A stretch of 64,000 nt of DNA from Pseudomonas viridiflava (lineage in GTDB: Bacteria; Pseudomonadota; Gammaproteobacteria; Pseudomonadales; Pseudomonadaceae): assembly GCF_900589395.1 (NCBI RefSeq), contig NZ_UUIS01000084.1:52615-116614 (forward strand), given 5' to 3'. The notes under the pieces are model-generated. The model worked only from the letters and a program-made list of their open reading frames with translations, searched no databases and was not told the origin of the DNA. Position numbers and translations under genes: made by a program. Of this stretch, positions 36,325 through 44,455 are shown piece by piece. The first letter of the stretch is position 1, and each line of letters opens with the position of its first letter.

Positions 36325-37266
36325 ATGAGCCGAATCTTCAATGCCCAGATGCACGCGTGGCTGCAGGTCTTTGCCTGTGCGGCGCGGCACCTGTCGTTTA
36401 CCCGCTGCGCTGATGAACTGCACGTCACGCCGGGGGCGATCAGCCAGCAGATGCGCCAGCTCGAAGAGCGCCTGGGCTTTGCCCTGTTTCACCGGGTCGG
36501 GCGCGGGCTGGAATTGACTGCCGAAGGCCAGCGGCTGGCGCTGGTGGCCAACGAGGTGCAAAGCCGCATCAGCGATGAGTTGCGGCTGCTGTATTCGGGG
36601 CGTATTGGCGGCGTGTTCAAGCTGCGCTCGATTCCCTCGTTCCTGCATAAATGGCTGATGCCGCGCCTGCCGCGCTTGCAGCAAGCCTTTCCCGATATCC
36701 AGCTGCGCATCATTGCCGAAGACAGCAGTGGCTCGTTGCGCGACGACGATTTCGACCTGGCCATCGATCTTAATGACGGCAGCTATCCTGGGCTTCTGAC
36801 CACGCCGTTGCTGGAGGAGGAGCTGTTTCCGGTCTGCTCGCCAGGCTTGCTCGAAGGCCGCCCACCGCTGGACGGACCTGGGCAACTGGTGCATTACCCG
36901 TTGCTGCACGACATCACCGCCTGGCGTGGCAGTTATGAATATGCCGAGTGGGAGTTCTACCTGGCCGCCATCGGGGCCGCCGGCGTGGATGTGCGGCGCG
37001 GGCACACCTTCAACCGCAACCACCTGACCATCGAGGCGGCGCGCATGGGCATGGGTGTGGCGATTGCGCGCAAGACCCTGATCACCGACGAGCTGGTGCA
37101 AGGCTCGCTGATCGTGCCGTTCGGCCAGCCAATCAAGGCGCGCAAGAAGTATGTGCTGGTCTATCGCGAAGGCGCCCTGAACACCCCGGCCCGCCGTGCG
37201 GTGCATGACTGGCTGGTGAGTGAAGCCAGTGCCGGACCGGCGCTGGCCGGGAACGGCGCAACCTGA
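36325..37266 (+). CDS. LysR-family transcriptional regulator (GcvA-like)
   Basis: The 313-residue regulator has an N-terminal winged helix (FACAARHLSFTRCADELHVT, PGAISQQMRQLEERLGFALF) and a C-terminal periplasmic-binding-type effector domain. The helix resembles the GcvA/DsdC branch. It is divergent from sdaA across 126 bases, so control of serine catabolism is a reasonable inference, while the lysine genes to its right are a second possibility. A small inverted repeat ACAA-N4-TTGT lies at 36283-36294. Confidence 0.88.
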   Translation: MSRIFNAQMHAWLQVFACAARHLSFTRCADELHVTPGAISQQMRQLEERLGFALFHRVGRGLELTAEGQRLALVANEVQSRISDELRLLYSGRIGGVFKLRSIPSFLHKWLMPRLPRLQQAFPDIQLRIIAEDSSGSLRDDDFDLAIDLNDGSYPGLLTTPLLEEELFPVCSPGLLEGRPPLDGPGQLVHYPLLHDITAWRGSYEYAEWEFYLAAIGAAGVDVRRGHTFNRNHLTIEAARMGMGVAIARKTLITDELVQGSLIVPFGQPIKARKKYVLVYREGALNTPARRAVHDWLVSEASAGPALAGNGAT

Positions 37267-37303
37267 TGTTGGCGCCATTCCTGCTGGACCGGCCGGGCGG
37301 CGA

Positions 37304-37372
37304 ACCGTTTTAGCCGGGAAAGCGGGAACGGCGCAGCAGGGTGTTTGAGCCAGTCGTGGCTGAAGCGGTTTA
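37304..37372. repeat. inverted-repeat element at convergent gene junction, copy 1
   Basis: ACCGTTTTAGCCGGGAA at the left and TGAAGCGGTTTA at the right are imperfectly inverted. The same two end motifs occur at 54861-54925. The right end overlaps the hglS stop codon. It may act as a bidirectional terminator. Confidence 0.55.
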
Positions 37373-38770
37373 TGCCAGCGGCGGCACCCGCAGTTGCGTC
37401 GAGCATTCCAGCAACGAGCGACGCTGGGTGTCGGCGTACAGCTTCAACTCATTGATGGTTTCGCGTCCCAGGTCGAGCTGGAACTGCTGCTGGTTGGAGC
37501 TGGCCGAGTAGTGCGCCTGCGAATCGTCGCCCAGGTTGGACTGGAAAATGCCCGCCGCACTGACCGGCAGAAAATCCTCGTACACCAGTGGCGCAAAATC
37601 GATATGGCCGGCGTCGATCAACGCTTCCAGATCCTTGCGCGGCAGGTCGTTGCCGCGCGCGGCGATGCCTCTGTCGGTCGCGAAGAAGCGGAAGTAGGCC
37701 AGGCCCTGTGCGCGCATGGCGTGCAAGTCGTCGGGGAAATCCTTGAAGGTCTTCTCCAGCAACTGCGCGTAACGCACGGCATTGGCCTCATTGGGAAATT
37801 CTCCCAGTTCGTCCCGCGCCGCATTGAGCAACTGGTCGTACAGCGCACGACCCTTGGGGGTCAGCGCGGCCCCGCGTTGTTCGATCTCGCCGAAGCGTGC
37901 CGAATGGCTGCCTGACTCATTGAGGCCCTGGCCGACAAAGGTGATCGGCTCTTCCAGCGCCTTGAAGCTGGTCTGGCGCAACAGGATCGGGTGCTGGCGA
38001 CGCGGTGGGCCCTCGACCACGGCCTTGGGCGTGATGCCCTTGAGCGGCATGCCGCTCTGCACGGTGTCGATGTCCAGGGTGCGCGGCGTCAGGTGATTGA
38101 TGTGCGGGCCACGAAACGCCACCACATCGGCGATCAGCCGGTGCTGGGCCAGCAACTGCTGGTATTCGCGCAATGACACCGTCGAGGTGTTGTGCCAGCG
38201 AAAGGTTTCCAGCGCCTGCTCGACGAACTCGGCCGCCTCGGTCTCGCTCAGGCCGCCATCGCGCTCATCCTGGGCGATCAGTTCCAGCACGCGCGGGGTA
38301 AAGATCGAGCGCTTGGCCAGGACGTCGGCGGCAAAGCCGCGCAACTCGGCGTTATCGATCAGCTCCAGGCGCAGCAGCGAGGTAAAGACCCGGAACGGGC
38401 TGACCTGCAGCGCGTCTTCATGCACGGCGCGAAAGGCGGTGGAGTGCACCGGTACACCGGCCGGGGTCAGGTCGTAATAGCCCACCGGCTGCATGCCCAT
38501 GACCGCAAACAGGCGCGCCAGGGTCGCCAGCTCCTGTGCGGTACCGACACGAATGGCGCCGTGACGCTCCATGTCCAGGCGCTCGATTTCGCCGGTTTTC
38601 TTCAGGCTGTCCAGGAGCTGGGGCTGGTGTTTGAATACGCCGTCGTTGGTCTCGGCCACCAGTTCCATCAAGGTGCCGTACAGTGGCACTTCCTGTTGGT
38701 ACATGTGCGACATGGCGCGCGAAAAGCTGGCGCGAATCAGGTCACGGTCAGCGAAGTTTGCAGTGCTCAT
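37370..38770 (-). CDS. hglS: 2-oxoadipate dioxygenase/decarboxylase (HglS, YdcJ/DUF1338 family)
   Basis: The 466-residue Fe(II) enzyme converts 2-oxoadipate to D-2-hydroxyglutarate in pseudomonad lysine catabolism. From the start at 38770, H70 and R74 (MERHGAIRVG), H226 (GPHINHLTP) and E295 (SARFGEIEQRG) fall at or within one residue of the metal and substrate ligands of P. putida HglS as I recall them. It lies 45 bases downstream of the aminotransferase gene that would supply its substrate. The start has GGAGA upstream; four upstream codons in frame are discarded. Confidence 0.93.
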   Translation of the reverse strand: MSTANFADRDLIRASFSRAMSHMYQQEVPLYGTLMELVAETNDGVFKHQPQLLDSLKKTGEIERLDMERHGAIRVGTAQELATLARLFAVMGMQPVGYYDLTPAGVPVHSTAFRAVHEDALQVSPFRVFTSLLRLELIDNAELRGFAADVLAKRSIFTPRVLELIAQDERDGGLSETEAAEFVEQALETFRWHNTSTVSLREYQQLLAQHRLIADVVAFRGPHINHLTPRTLDIDTVQSGMPLKGITPKAVVEGPPRRQHPILLRQTSFKALEEPITFVGQGLNESGSHSARFGEIEQRGAALTPKGRALYDQLLNAARDELGEFPNEANAVRYAQLLEKTFKDFPDDLHAMRAQGLAYFRFFATDRGIAARGNDLPRKDLEALIDAGHIDFAPLVYEDFLPVSAAGIFQSNLGDDSQAHYSASSNQQQFQLDLGRETINELKLYADTQRRSLLECSTQLRVPPLA

Positions 38771-38815
38771 CAGGGTGTTTCTCCGCACAGATTCGGGGCA
38801 GTCAACAGGGGCTTG

Positions 38816-40066
38816 TCAGTTCAGCTCGGCCAGGCAGCGTTCGAAGATGGCCAGGCCCTCTTCAAGAATCGCCAGCTCCGTGGTCAGCGGTGGCAGCAGG
38901 CGGATGATGTGCCGCGCCTTGCCGCTGGGCATCAGCAACAGACCGGACTGGCGGGCGGCACCCAGCAATTGCGCCAGTTGTGCGGTGCCTGGTGCGCCTT
39001 CGGGCGTCACCAGTTCGATGCCACGCATGCAACCCACACCAGTCAGGCGTCCCAGATAAGGCGAAAGCCCGGTTTCCTGCCAGGTGTGGTAGCGATTGAC
39101 GATAGCCTTTTCCTGGCGCGGGCCCCACAAGGCCAGGTTTTCGTCGGTCATCTGTGCCAGCGAGGCCAGGCCTGCCGCGCAGGCAATCGGGTTGCCGGAA
39201 TACGTGCCGCCCAGCCCGCCCTTGGGCAGGGTGTCGAGCAAGGCGCGACGTCCGACCACCGCACCCAGTGGAATGCCGCCGGCGATGCTCTTGCCCAGCA
39301 GGATCAGGTCCGGCTCGATGCCCAGCCGGGAAAAGGCGAAACGCTGGCCGGTGCGGCCGAAGCCGGACTGGATTTCATCGGCGATCAGCAAGATGCCGTG
39401 GGCATCGCACAAGGCGCGCAAGGCCACGGCGAACGTCGGATCCAGCGCCAGAAAGCCGCCTTCGCCTTGCACCGGCTCGATGATGAAACAACCGATTTCA
39501 TTGACATCGATCTCGACACTGAACAAGCGGTCGATGGCCTTGAGTGCCTGTTCAGAGCTGATGCCGGTGTCCGGGCTCGGGTAGGGCACATGAAATACCG
39601 GGCCGGGCAGCACACCGACGCGCTGTTTATACGGCGCGACCTTGCCATTGAGGTTCAGGGTGGCCAGGGTGCGACCATGAAAGCCGCCGTCGAAGGCGAT
39701 CACGCCCGTGCGGCCAGTGACGCCACGCACGATTTTCAGTGCATTTTCGGCCGCTTCCGCGCCACTGTTGGTGAGCATGCCGCTGAGCGGGTAGCTCACC
39801 GGCATGAACGCCTCCAGCCGGTCCATGAACTGTATGTACGGATCGTGCGGCACGGCGTTGAAGGCGTAATGAGTGAGCTTGCCGGCCTGGTCCTGGATGG
39901 CCTTGACCACCTGCGGGTTGCAATGGCCCAGGTTCAGCACGCCAATGCCCCCCATGAAGTCGATGTAGCGCTTGCCGGCGGTGTCCCAGACTTCGGCGTT
40001 GCGGCCATGGGACAGGGTCAGCGGATGCACCGTCGAGATCGATTGGCTGATGTTCTCGCGGCTCAT
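38816..40066 (-). CDS. class III aminotransferase, probable 2-aminoadipate transaminase
   Basis: The 416-residue PLP enzyme is of the 4-aminobutyrate aminotransferase type: NSGAEAAENALKIVRGVTG, EPVQGEGGFLALDP, IADEIQSGFGRTG and K259 in LILLGKSIAGGIPLGA. By general sequence it could be called GabT. Its operon with hglS, opposite amaB, argues for converting 2-aminoadipate to 2-oxoadipate, the missing step between AmaB and HglS. The start MSRENISQSI has GAGG upstream; an extension to 40147 is not favoured. Confidence 0.9.
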   Translation of the reverse strand: MSRENISQSISTVHPLTLSHGRNAEVWDTAGKRYIDFMGGIGVLNLGHCNPQVVKAIQDQAGKLTHYAFNAVPHDPYIQFMDRLEAFMPVSYPLSGMLTNSGAEAAENALKIVRGVTGRTGVIAFDGGFHGRTLATLNLNGKVAPYKQRVGVLPGPVFHVPYPSPDTGISSEQALKAIDRLFSVEIDVNEIGCFIIEPVQGEGGFLALDPTFAVALRALCDAHGILLIADEIQSGFGRTGQRFAFSRLGIEPDLILLGKSIAGGIPLGAVVGRRALLDTLPKGGLGGTYSGNPIACAAGLASLAQMTDENLALWGPRQEKAIVNRYHTWQETGLSPYLGRLTGVGCMRGIELVTPEGAPGTAQLAQLLGAARQSGLLLMPSGKARHIIRLLPPLTTELAILEEGLAIFERCLAELN

Positions 40067-40255
40067 GGCATGAACCTCGTGAACGCGGTGTGGGTAGAAC
40101 GTGAAGCGGGGGCATGCGGCAGGCCGGCGTGCGAAGACATGGTTCATCCTGGCTGTTGGACGTTTTCTCTATCTAAGCGAACAACCGGCCGGCCCCGCAA
40201 ACGAAATAAAATCGCTGTGTCATTCCAATAATTCGGGAAGTCGCCGACGTGCGCC

Positions 40256-41155
40256 TCATGGCGTACCGGCGCTGACCTTGTGCCGGATCCAGTCCACGAA
40301 CGCCTTGACCTTGGGCACTTGGGCGGCATGCTCGGCGTGTGCCAGAAAATGTGAGCCGTCGCTTGGCAATGGATGATTCCAGGCAATGACCAGCTTGCCC
40401 TCGGCCAGCTCTTCGTTGACCAGGTAGCGCGGCACCAGGGCAATGCCGCAGCCGGCCTGTGCGGCGCGGATGCACATGTAGAAGGTGTCGAAGCGCGGGC
40501 CGTGGTAGCTGTTCTGCGAATGCAGGTTCTGCTCCAGGAACCATTCGTGCCAGGCCTCGGGGCGCGAGGTGCATTGCAGCAGGATGTGCCCGGTCAGGGC
40601 TTCAGCGTTTTCGAATGCGTGGCGGGCCATGACGTCCGGGGCACAGACCGGCACCACCTGCTCCTTGAACAGCTCGATGCAGGTGGCGCCAGGCCAGGTG
40701 CCCTGGCCGAAAAAGAACGCCACGTCGGCCTTGGCCCGCACCAGATCGAACGGTTCCAGCTCGCTGCGGATGTCCAGGTGGATGCCAGGGTGCTGGTGGC
40801 TGAAACCCTTGAGGTTGGGTACCAGCCAGCGGTCGCCAAAAGTCGGCTGGGTGGCGATCTTCAGGACTTCGGTCTCGCCGCCATAGGTCAGGATGTAGCG
40901 GCTGGACATGTCGACCTGGATGAGGATCTTGTTCACCTCGGCCATGTACAGCTCGCCGGCCGGGGTCAGGTGCAGGCGCCGGCGAATGCGCTGGAACAAT
41001 GGATGGCAGAGCATTTCTTCGAGCTGCGCGACCTGTTTGCTGACCGCGCTCTGGGTCAGGTGCAATTCCTGCGCGGCGCGGGTGAAGCTCAGATGCCGGG
41101 CCGCTGCCTCAAAACATTGCAGGGCGGTGGTGGAGGGCATCAGACGCTTGGACAT
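40256..41155 (-). CDS. LysR-family regulator of the lysine/pipecolate cluster
   Basis: The 299-residue regulator starts MSKRLMPSTTALQCFEAAAR, with helix-turn-helix HLSFTRAAQELHLTQSAVSK. A C-terminal effector domain follows (TFGDRWLVPNLKGF, RAKADVAFFFGQG). It is divergent from amaB and immediately upstream, on the same strand, of the aminotransferase-hglS unit, as in the P. putida amaAB neighbourhood. A perfect T-N11-A box lies in the intergenic region before amaB. Confidence 0.9.
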   Translation of the reverse strand: MSKRLMPSTTALQCFEAAARHLSFTRAAQELHLTQSAVSKQVAQLEEMLCHPLFQRIRRRLHLTPAGELYMAEVNKILIQVDMSSRYILTYGGETEVLKIATQPTFGDRWLVPNLKGFSHQHPGIHLDIRSELEPFDLVRAKADVAFFFGQGTWPGATCIELFKEQVVPVCAPDVMARHAFENAEALTGHILLQCTSRPEAWHEWFLEQNLHSQNSYHGPRFDTFYMCIRAAQAGCGIALVPRYLVNEELAEGKLVIAWNHPLPSDGSHFLAHAEHAAQVPKVKAFVDWIRHKVSAGTP

Positions 41156-41180
41156 CGGTGGGTTCCTGCTAAGGTAGAAC

Positions 41181-41195
41181 ATTCCAAAACGGAAT
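41181..41195. promoter_or_regulatory. LysR box between the regulator and amaB
   Basis: ATTCC-N5-GGAAT is a perfect 15-bp palindrome with the LysR pattern T-N11-A. It lies 25 bases before the regulator start and ~100 before amaB. A degenerate version (ATTCC and GGGAA) occurs at 40222-40239 before the aminotransferase gene. Confidence 0.65.
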
Positions 41196-41292
41196 CATGT
41201 TTTTCTAAATCGTCGTTTGTGACGATGGCGGGTGTGGATCAATACTGACCGACATCAATGCTTTCAACCAGTGTCAACGCAGGAGAATCAAC

Positions 41293-42783
41293 GTGGTTGC
41301 CAAATTGTTAGAAAGTCTGGGCGTGGATAAAAGTGCCTACACAGGCGGCAATCATGCCGTCTTCACTCCCATCGATGGCAGCCAGATCGCTTCCGTCACT
41401 CTTGAAAGCAAAGAGCAGGTTGCCGCCCGTGTGCAGCGCGCCCACGACGCCTTCCTGAAGTGGCGCAGTGTGCCGGCCCCTCGTCGTGGCGAGCTGGTGC
41501 GCATCCTGGGCGAGGTGCTGCGTGAGCACAAAGCCGAGTTGGGCGAGCTGGTGTCGATCGAGGCTGGCAAGATCACTCAGGAAGGCCTGGGCGAAGTGCA
41601 GGAAATGATCGACATCTGTGACTTCGCCGTCGGCCTGTCGCGCCAGTTGTACGGCCTGACCATCGCCTCCGAGCGTCCGGGCCACCACATGCGTGAAACC
41701 TGGCACCCGCTGGGCGTGGTCGGCGTGATCAGCGCTTTCAACTTTCCCGTGGCCGTCTGGGCCTGGAACACCGCGCTGGCACTGGTGGCCGGTAACGCCG
41801 TGCTGTGGAAACCGTCGGAAAAGACCCCGTTGACGGCCCTGGCCTCCCAGGCGCTGTTCGACAAGGCACTGAAAATCTTCGGCGATGCGCCCGAAGGCCT
41901 GGCGCAACTGATCATCGGCGACCGCGAAGCCGGCGAAGTGCTGGTCGACGACCCGCGTGTACCGCTGGTCAGCGCCACCGGCAGCACCCGCATGGGCCGT
42001 GAAGTCGGTCCGCGTGTAGCGGCCCGCTTTGGCCGCAGCATCCTGGAGCTGGGCGGCAACAACGCCATGATCCTGGCGCCGAGCGCCGACCTGGACCTGG
42101 CCGTACGCGGCATCCTGTTCAGCGCCGTCGGCACCGCCGGCCAGCGCTGCACCACCTTGCGCCGCCTGATCGTGCACCGCTCGATCAAGGACGAAGTCGT
42201 GGCCCGCGTCAAAGCCGCCTACGCCAAGGTGCGCATCGGTGATCCGCGTGAAGGCAACCTGATCGGCCCGCTGATCGACAAGCAGGCGTTCAATGCCATG
42301 CAGGACGCGCTGACCAAGGCCCGCGACGAAGGCGGCCAGGTGTTCGGCGGCGAGCGGCAACTGGCCGAGCAGTTCCCCAATGGCTACTACGTCAGCCCGG
42401 CCATTGCCGAGATGCCAGGCCAGAGCGAGGTGGTGCGCCACGAAACCTTCGCGCCGATCCTGTATGTACTGGCCTACGACGAGTTCGAAGAAGCCCTGCG
42501 CCTGAACAACGAAGTGCCGCAAGGCCTGTCGTCGTGCATCTTCACCACCGACGTGCGTGAAGCCGAAGCCTTCCAGAGCTCGGCCGGCAGCGACTGCGGC
42601 ATTGCCAACGTCAACATCGGCACCAGCGGTGCGGAAATCGGTGGCGCTTTTGGCGGCGAGAAAGAAACCGGCGGCGGTCGCGAGTCCGGTTCCGATGCCT
42701 GGAAAGGCTACATGCGTCGCCAGACCAACACCGTCAACTACTCCCGCGAGCTGCCACTGGCCCAGGGCATTGTGTTCGATTGA
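41293..42783 (+). CDS. amaB: 2-aminoadipate semialdehyde (P6C) dehydrogenase
   Basis: The 496-residue ALDH7-type enzyme oxidises 2-aminoadipate 6-semialdehyde (from piperideine-6-carboxylate) to 2-aminoadipate. Catalytic residues are E252 (ILELGGNNAM) and C286 (TAGQRCTTLRR). ISAFNFPVAVWAWNTAL is the cofactor segment. ALDH7 features include CGIANVNIGTSGAEIGGAFG near the end. The start is GTG after AGGAGAATCAAC. Length equals AmaB of P. putida. Confidence 0.94.
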   Translation: MVAKLLESLGVDKSAYTGGNHAVFTPIDGSQIASVTLESKEQVAARVQRAHDAFLKWRSVPAPRRGELVRILGEVLREHKAELGELVSIEAGKITQEGLGEVQEMIDICDFAVGLSRQLYGLTIASERPGHHMRETWHPLGVVGVISAFNFPVAVWAWNTALALVAGNAVLWKPSEKTPLTALASQALFDKALKIFGDAPEGLAQLIIGDREAGEVLVDDPRVPLVSATGSTRMGREVGPRVAARFGRSILELGGNNAMILAPSADLDLAVRGILFSAVGTAGQRCTTLRRLIVHRSIKDEVVARVKAAYAKVRIGDPREGNLIGPLIDKQAFNAMQDALTKARDEGGQVFGGERQLAEQFPNGYYVSPAIAEMPGQSEVVRHETFAPILYVLAYDEFEEALRLNNEVPQGLSSCIFTTDVREAEAFQSSAGSDCGIANVNIGTSGAEIGGAFGGEKETGGGRESGSDAWKGYMRRQTNTVNYSRELPLAQGIVFD

Positions 42784-42804
42784 TCGGCTGGCAGGCTACC
42801 TGAC

Positions 42805-42914
42805 GTAGGAGCGCGCTCTGCCCGCGACCGGCTGCGCAGCAGTCGTAGATTTTCAGCGTTTTCGAGATTTCTGCGAGCGCTTCGCACTCGGTCGCGGGCA
42901 GAGCGCGCTCCTAC
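42805..42914. repeat. palindromic-end repeat element, copy 2
   Basis: The 110-bp element has the same ends and core orientation as copy 1 at 11388-11498, differing by a few bases. It sits between amaB and amaA and would form a long hairpin in their shared transcript. Confidence 0.9.
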
Positions 42915-42951
42915 CTGTCTTTTATTCTGGCCATCGCCGGGGAGTTCTTGC

Positions 42952-44244
42952 ATGGCGCAATTTCGTCAAGGGTGTCTCTGGGAACGGTTGACCCCACAGC
43001 GCCCGATCCATCCGCCATTGACAGGCGAGCGCAGCGCCGACGTCTGCATCATCGGCGCCGGCTTTACCGGTCTGTCGGCCGCCTTGCAGTTGCTTGAAGG
43101 CGGCAAGTCGGTGTGTATCGTCGAGGCGCATCAGGTCGGTCATGGCGGCTCGGGGCGCAACGTCGGGCTGGTCAATGCCGGCACCTGGGTCGCTCCCGAC
43201 GACCTGGACAAGGCCCTGGGCAGTGCCGAGGCCACGCGCCTCAACACCGCGCTTGGGGCGGCGCCGTCGCTGGTGTTCTCGACCATCGACAAGTACGCCA
43301 TCGACTGCCAGGACACCCGCACCGGGACCTTGCATATGGCGCACAACGCCAAGGGCCTGGACGACCTGCGCAGCCGTGTCGAACAGTGGCAGCGCCGGGG
43401 CGCGCCGGTCGAGTTGCTGACCGGCAAGACCTGTGAAGACGCCTGCGGCACCGACAGGATTGCCGGCGCCGTGCTCGACCATCGTGCCGGTACCGTCAAC
43501 CCGATGGCTTATGTTTCGGGGCTGGCGCTCAACGTGGTGAAAAAGGGCGGCGAGCTGTATGGCGATTCGCCGGTCAATGGCTTGCGCCGCACCAGCGATG
43601 GCTGGCAGGTGACCACTGAGCGCGGCAGCGTGCTGGCCGAAAAGGTCATCATCGCCTCCAATGCCTACACCGAGGGCGAGTGGACCGACGTCAAAAGCCA
43701 CATCTTTGCCGGTTACTACTATCAGGTGGCCTCGACACCGCTGCACGGTGCCGAACAGGCCGGCATCCTCAAGGGTGGCCAGGGGTCATGGGACACCCGC
43801 ACGGTGCTGAGCAGCATCCGTCGCGATGTGGACGGGCGCCTGGTGCTGGGCAGCCTGGGCAATGCCGGCAATTATCCACTGTGGTTCATTCGCCAGTGGG
43901 CCGACCGCATCCAGCAGCATTACTTCCCGCAACTGGGCAACAAGGTCGAGTGGGAGTGCACCTGGACCGGGCGCATCGGCTTTACCCCCGACCATTTGCT
44001 GCGGCTGTTCGAGCCGGCGCCGGGCCTGTTGGCCGCCACCGGTTTCAACGGGCGTGGCGTCACCACCGGCACCTTGGTGGGCAAGTGCTTTGCCGACTAC
44101 CTGTTGGGCGACAACGATGCCAGGGCCTTGCCCGTGTCGTTCACCACCGGCAAGGCGGCGGCAGGCAACTCGTTGCGCAGCCTGGCGTATGAGGCCGGCT
44201 TTTCGCTGTACCACGCCGGCCAATGCCTGCGTGTCGTGCTTTGA
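42952..44244 (+). CDS. amaA: L-pipecolate oxidase
   Basis: The 430-residue FAD enzyme of the DAO/glycine oxidase family oxidises L-pipecolate to piperideine-6-carboxylate. The Rossmann motif is CIIGAGFTGLSAALQLLEGG, followed by VGHGGSGRNVGLVNAG, a central substrate domain, and the C-terminal FAD segment GLLAATGFNGRGVTTGTLVG. Adjacency to amaB and hglS supports amaA over other amino acid oxidases. It is downstream of amaB but separated by a repeat element. Confidence 0.92.
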   Translation: MAQFRQGCLWERLTPQRPIHPPLTGERSADVCIIGAGFTGLSAALQLLEGGKSVCIVEAHQVGHGGSGRNVGLVNAGTWVAPDDLDKALGSAEATRLNTALGAAPSLVFSTIDKYAIDCQDTRTGTLHMAHNAKGLDDLRSRVEQWQRRGAPVELLTGKTCEDACGTDRIAGAVLDHRAGTVNPMAYVSGLALNVVKKGGELYGDSPVNGLRRTSDGWQVTTERGSVLAEKVIIASNAYTEGEWTDVKSHIFAGYYYQVASTPLHGAEQAGILKGGQGSWDTRTVLSSIRRDVDGRLVLGSLGNAGNYPLWFIRQWADRIQQHYFPQLGNKVEWECTWTGRIGFTPDHLLRLFEPAPGLLAATGFNGRGVTTGTLVGKCFADYLLGDNDARALPVSFTTGKAAAGNSLRSLAYEAGFSLYHAGQCLRVVL

Positions 44245-44372
44245 TCAGGCGCGCCGGCTAAAACAACAATAAGGCTTCATTTCATCCGCTGATGTCCGTC
44301 TGCGTGCCGGCGCCAGCCCCGATGTCATCAGCAGGTTCGTCCTATCGGCGCGCCTGCCTTCAAGCCAATAAG

Positions 44373-44389
44373 AATGCTGATTCAGCATT
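44373..44389. promoter_or_regulatory. perfect 17-bp palindrome upstream of the permease gene
   Basis: AATGCTGA-T-TCAGCATT is a perfect dyad 67 bases before the permease start. It also satisfies T-N11-A for a LysR-type site. The binding protein is unknown. Confidence 0.55.
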
Positions 44390-44455
44390 ACGTCGCCTTA
44401 TGGCGCGGCGCGGTCCCGGCTGCGTGCAATTAGGCGTCCACGTTGAGGGAACACC

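Noticed and set aside
44262..44269. AACAACAA after the amaA stop as an Hfq/Crc site
   Set aside because: It is ~190 bases from the next start codon and not at a ribosome binding site, so translational control from here is unlikely.
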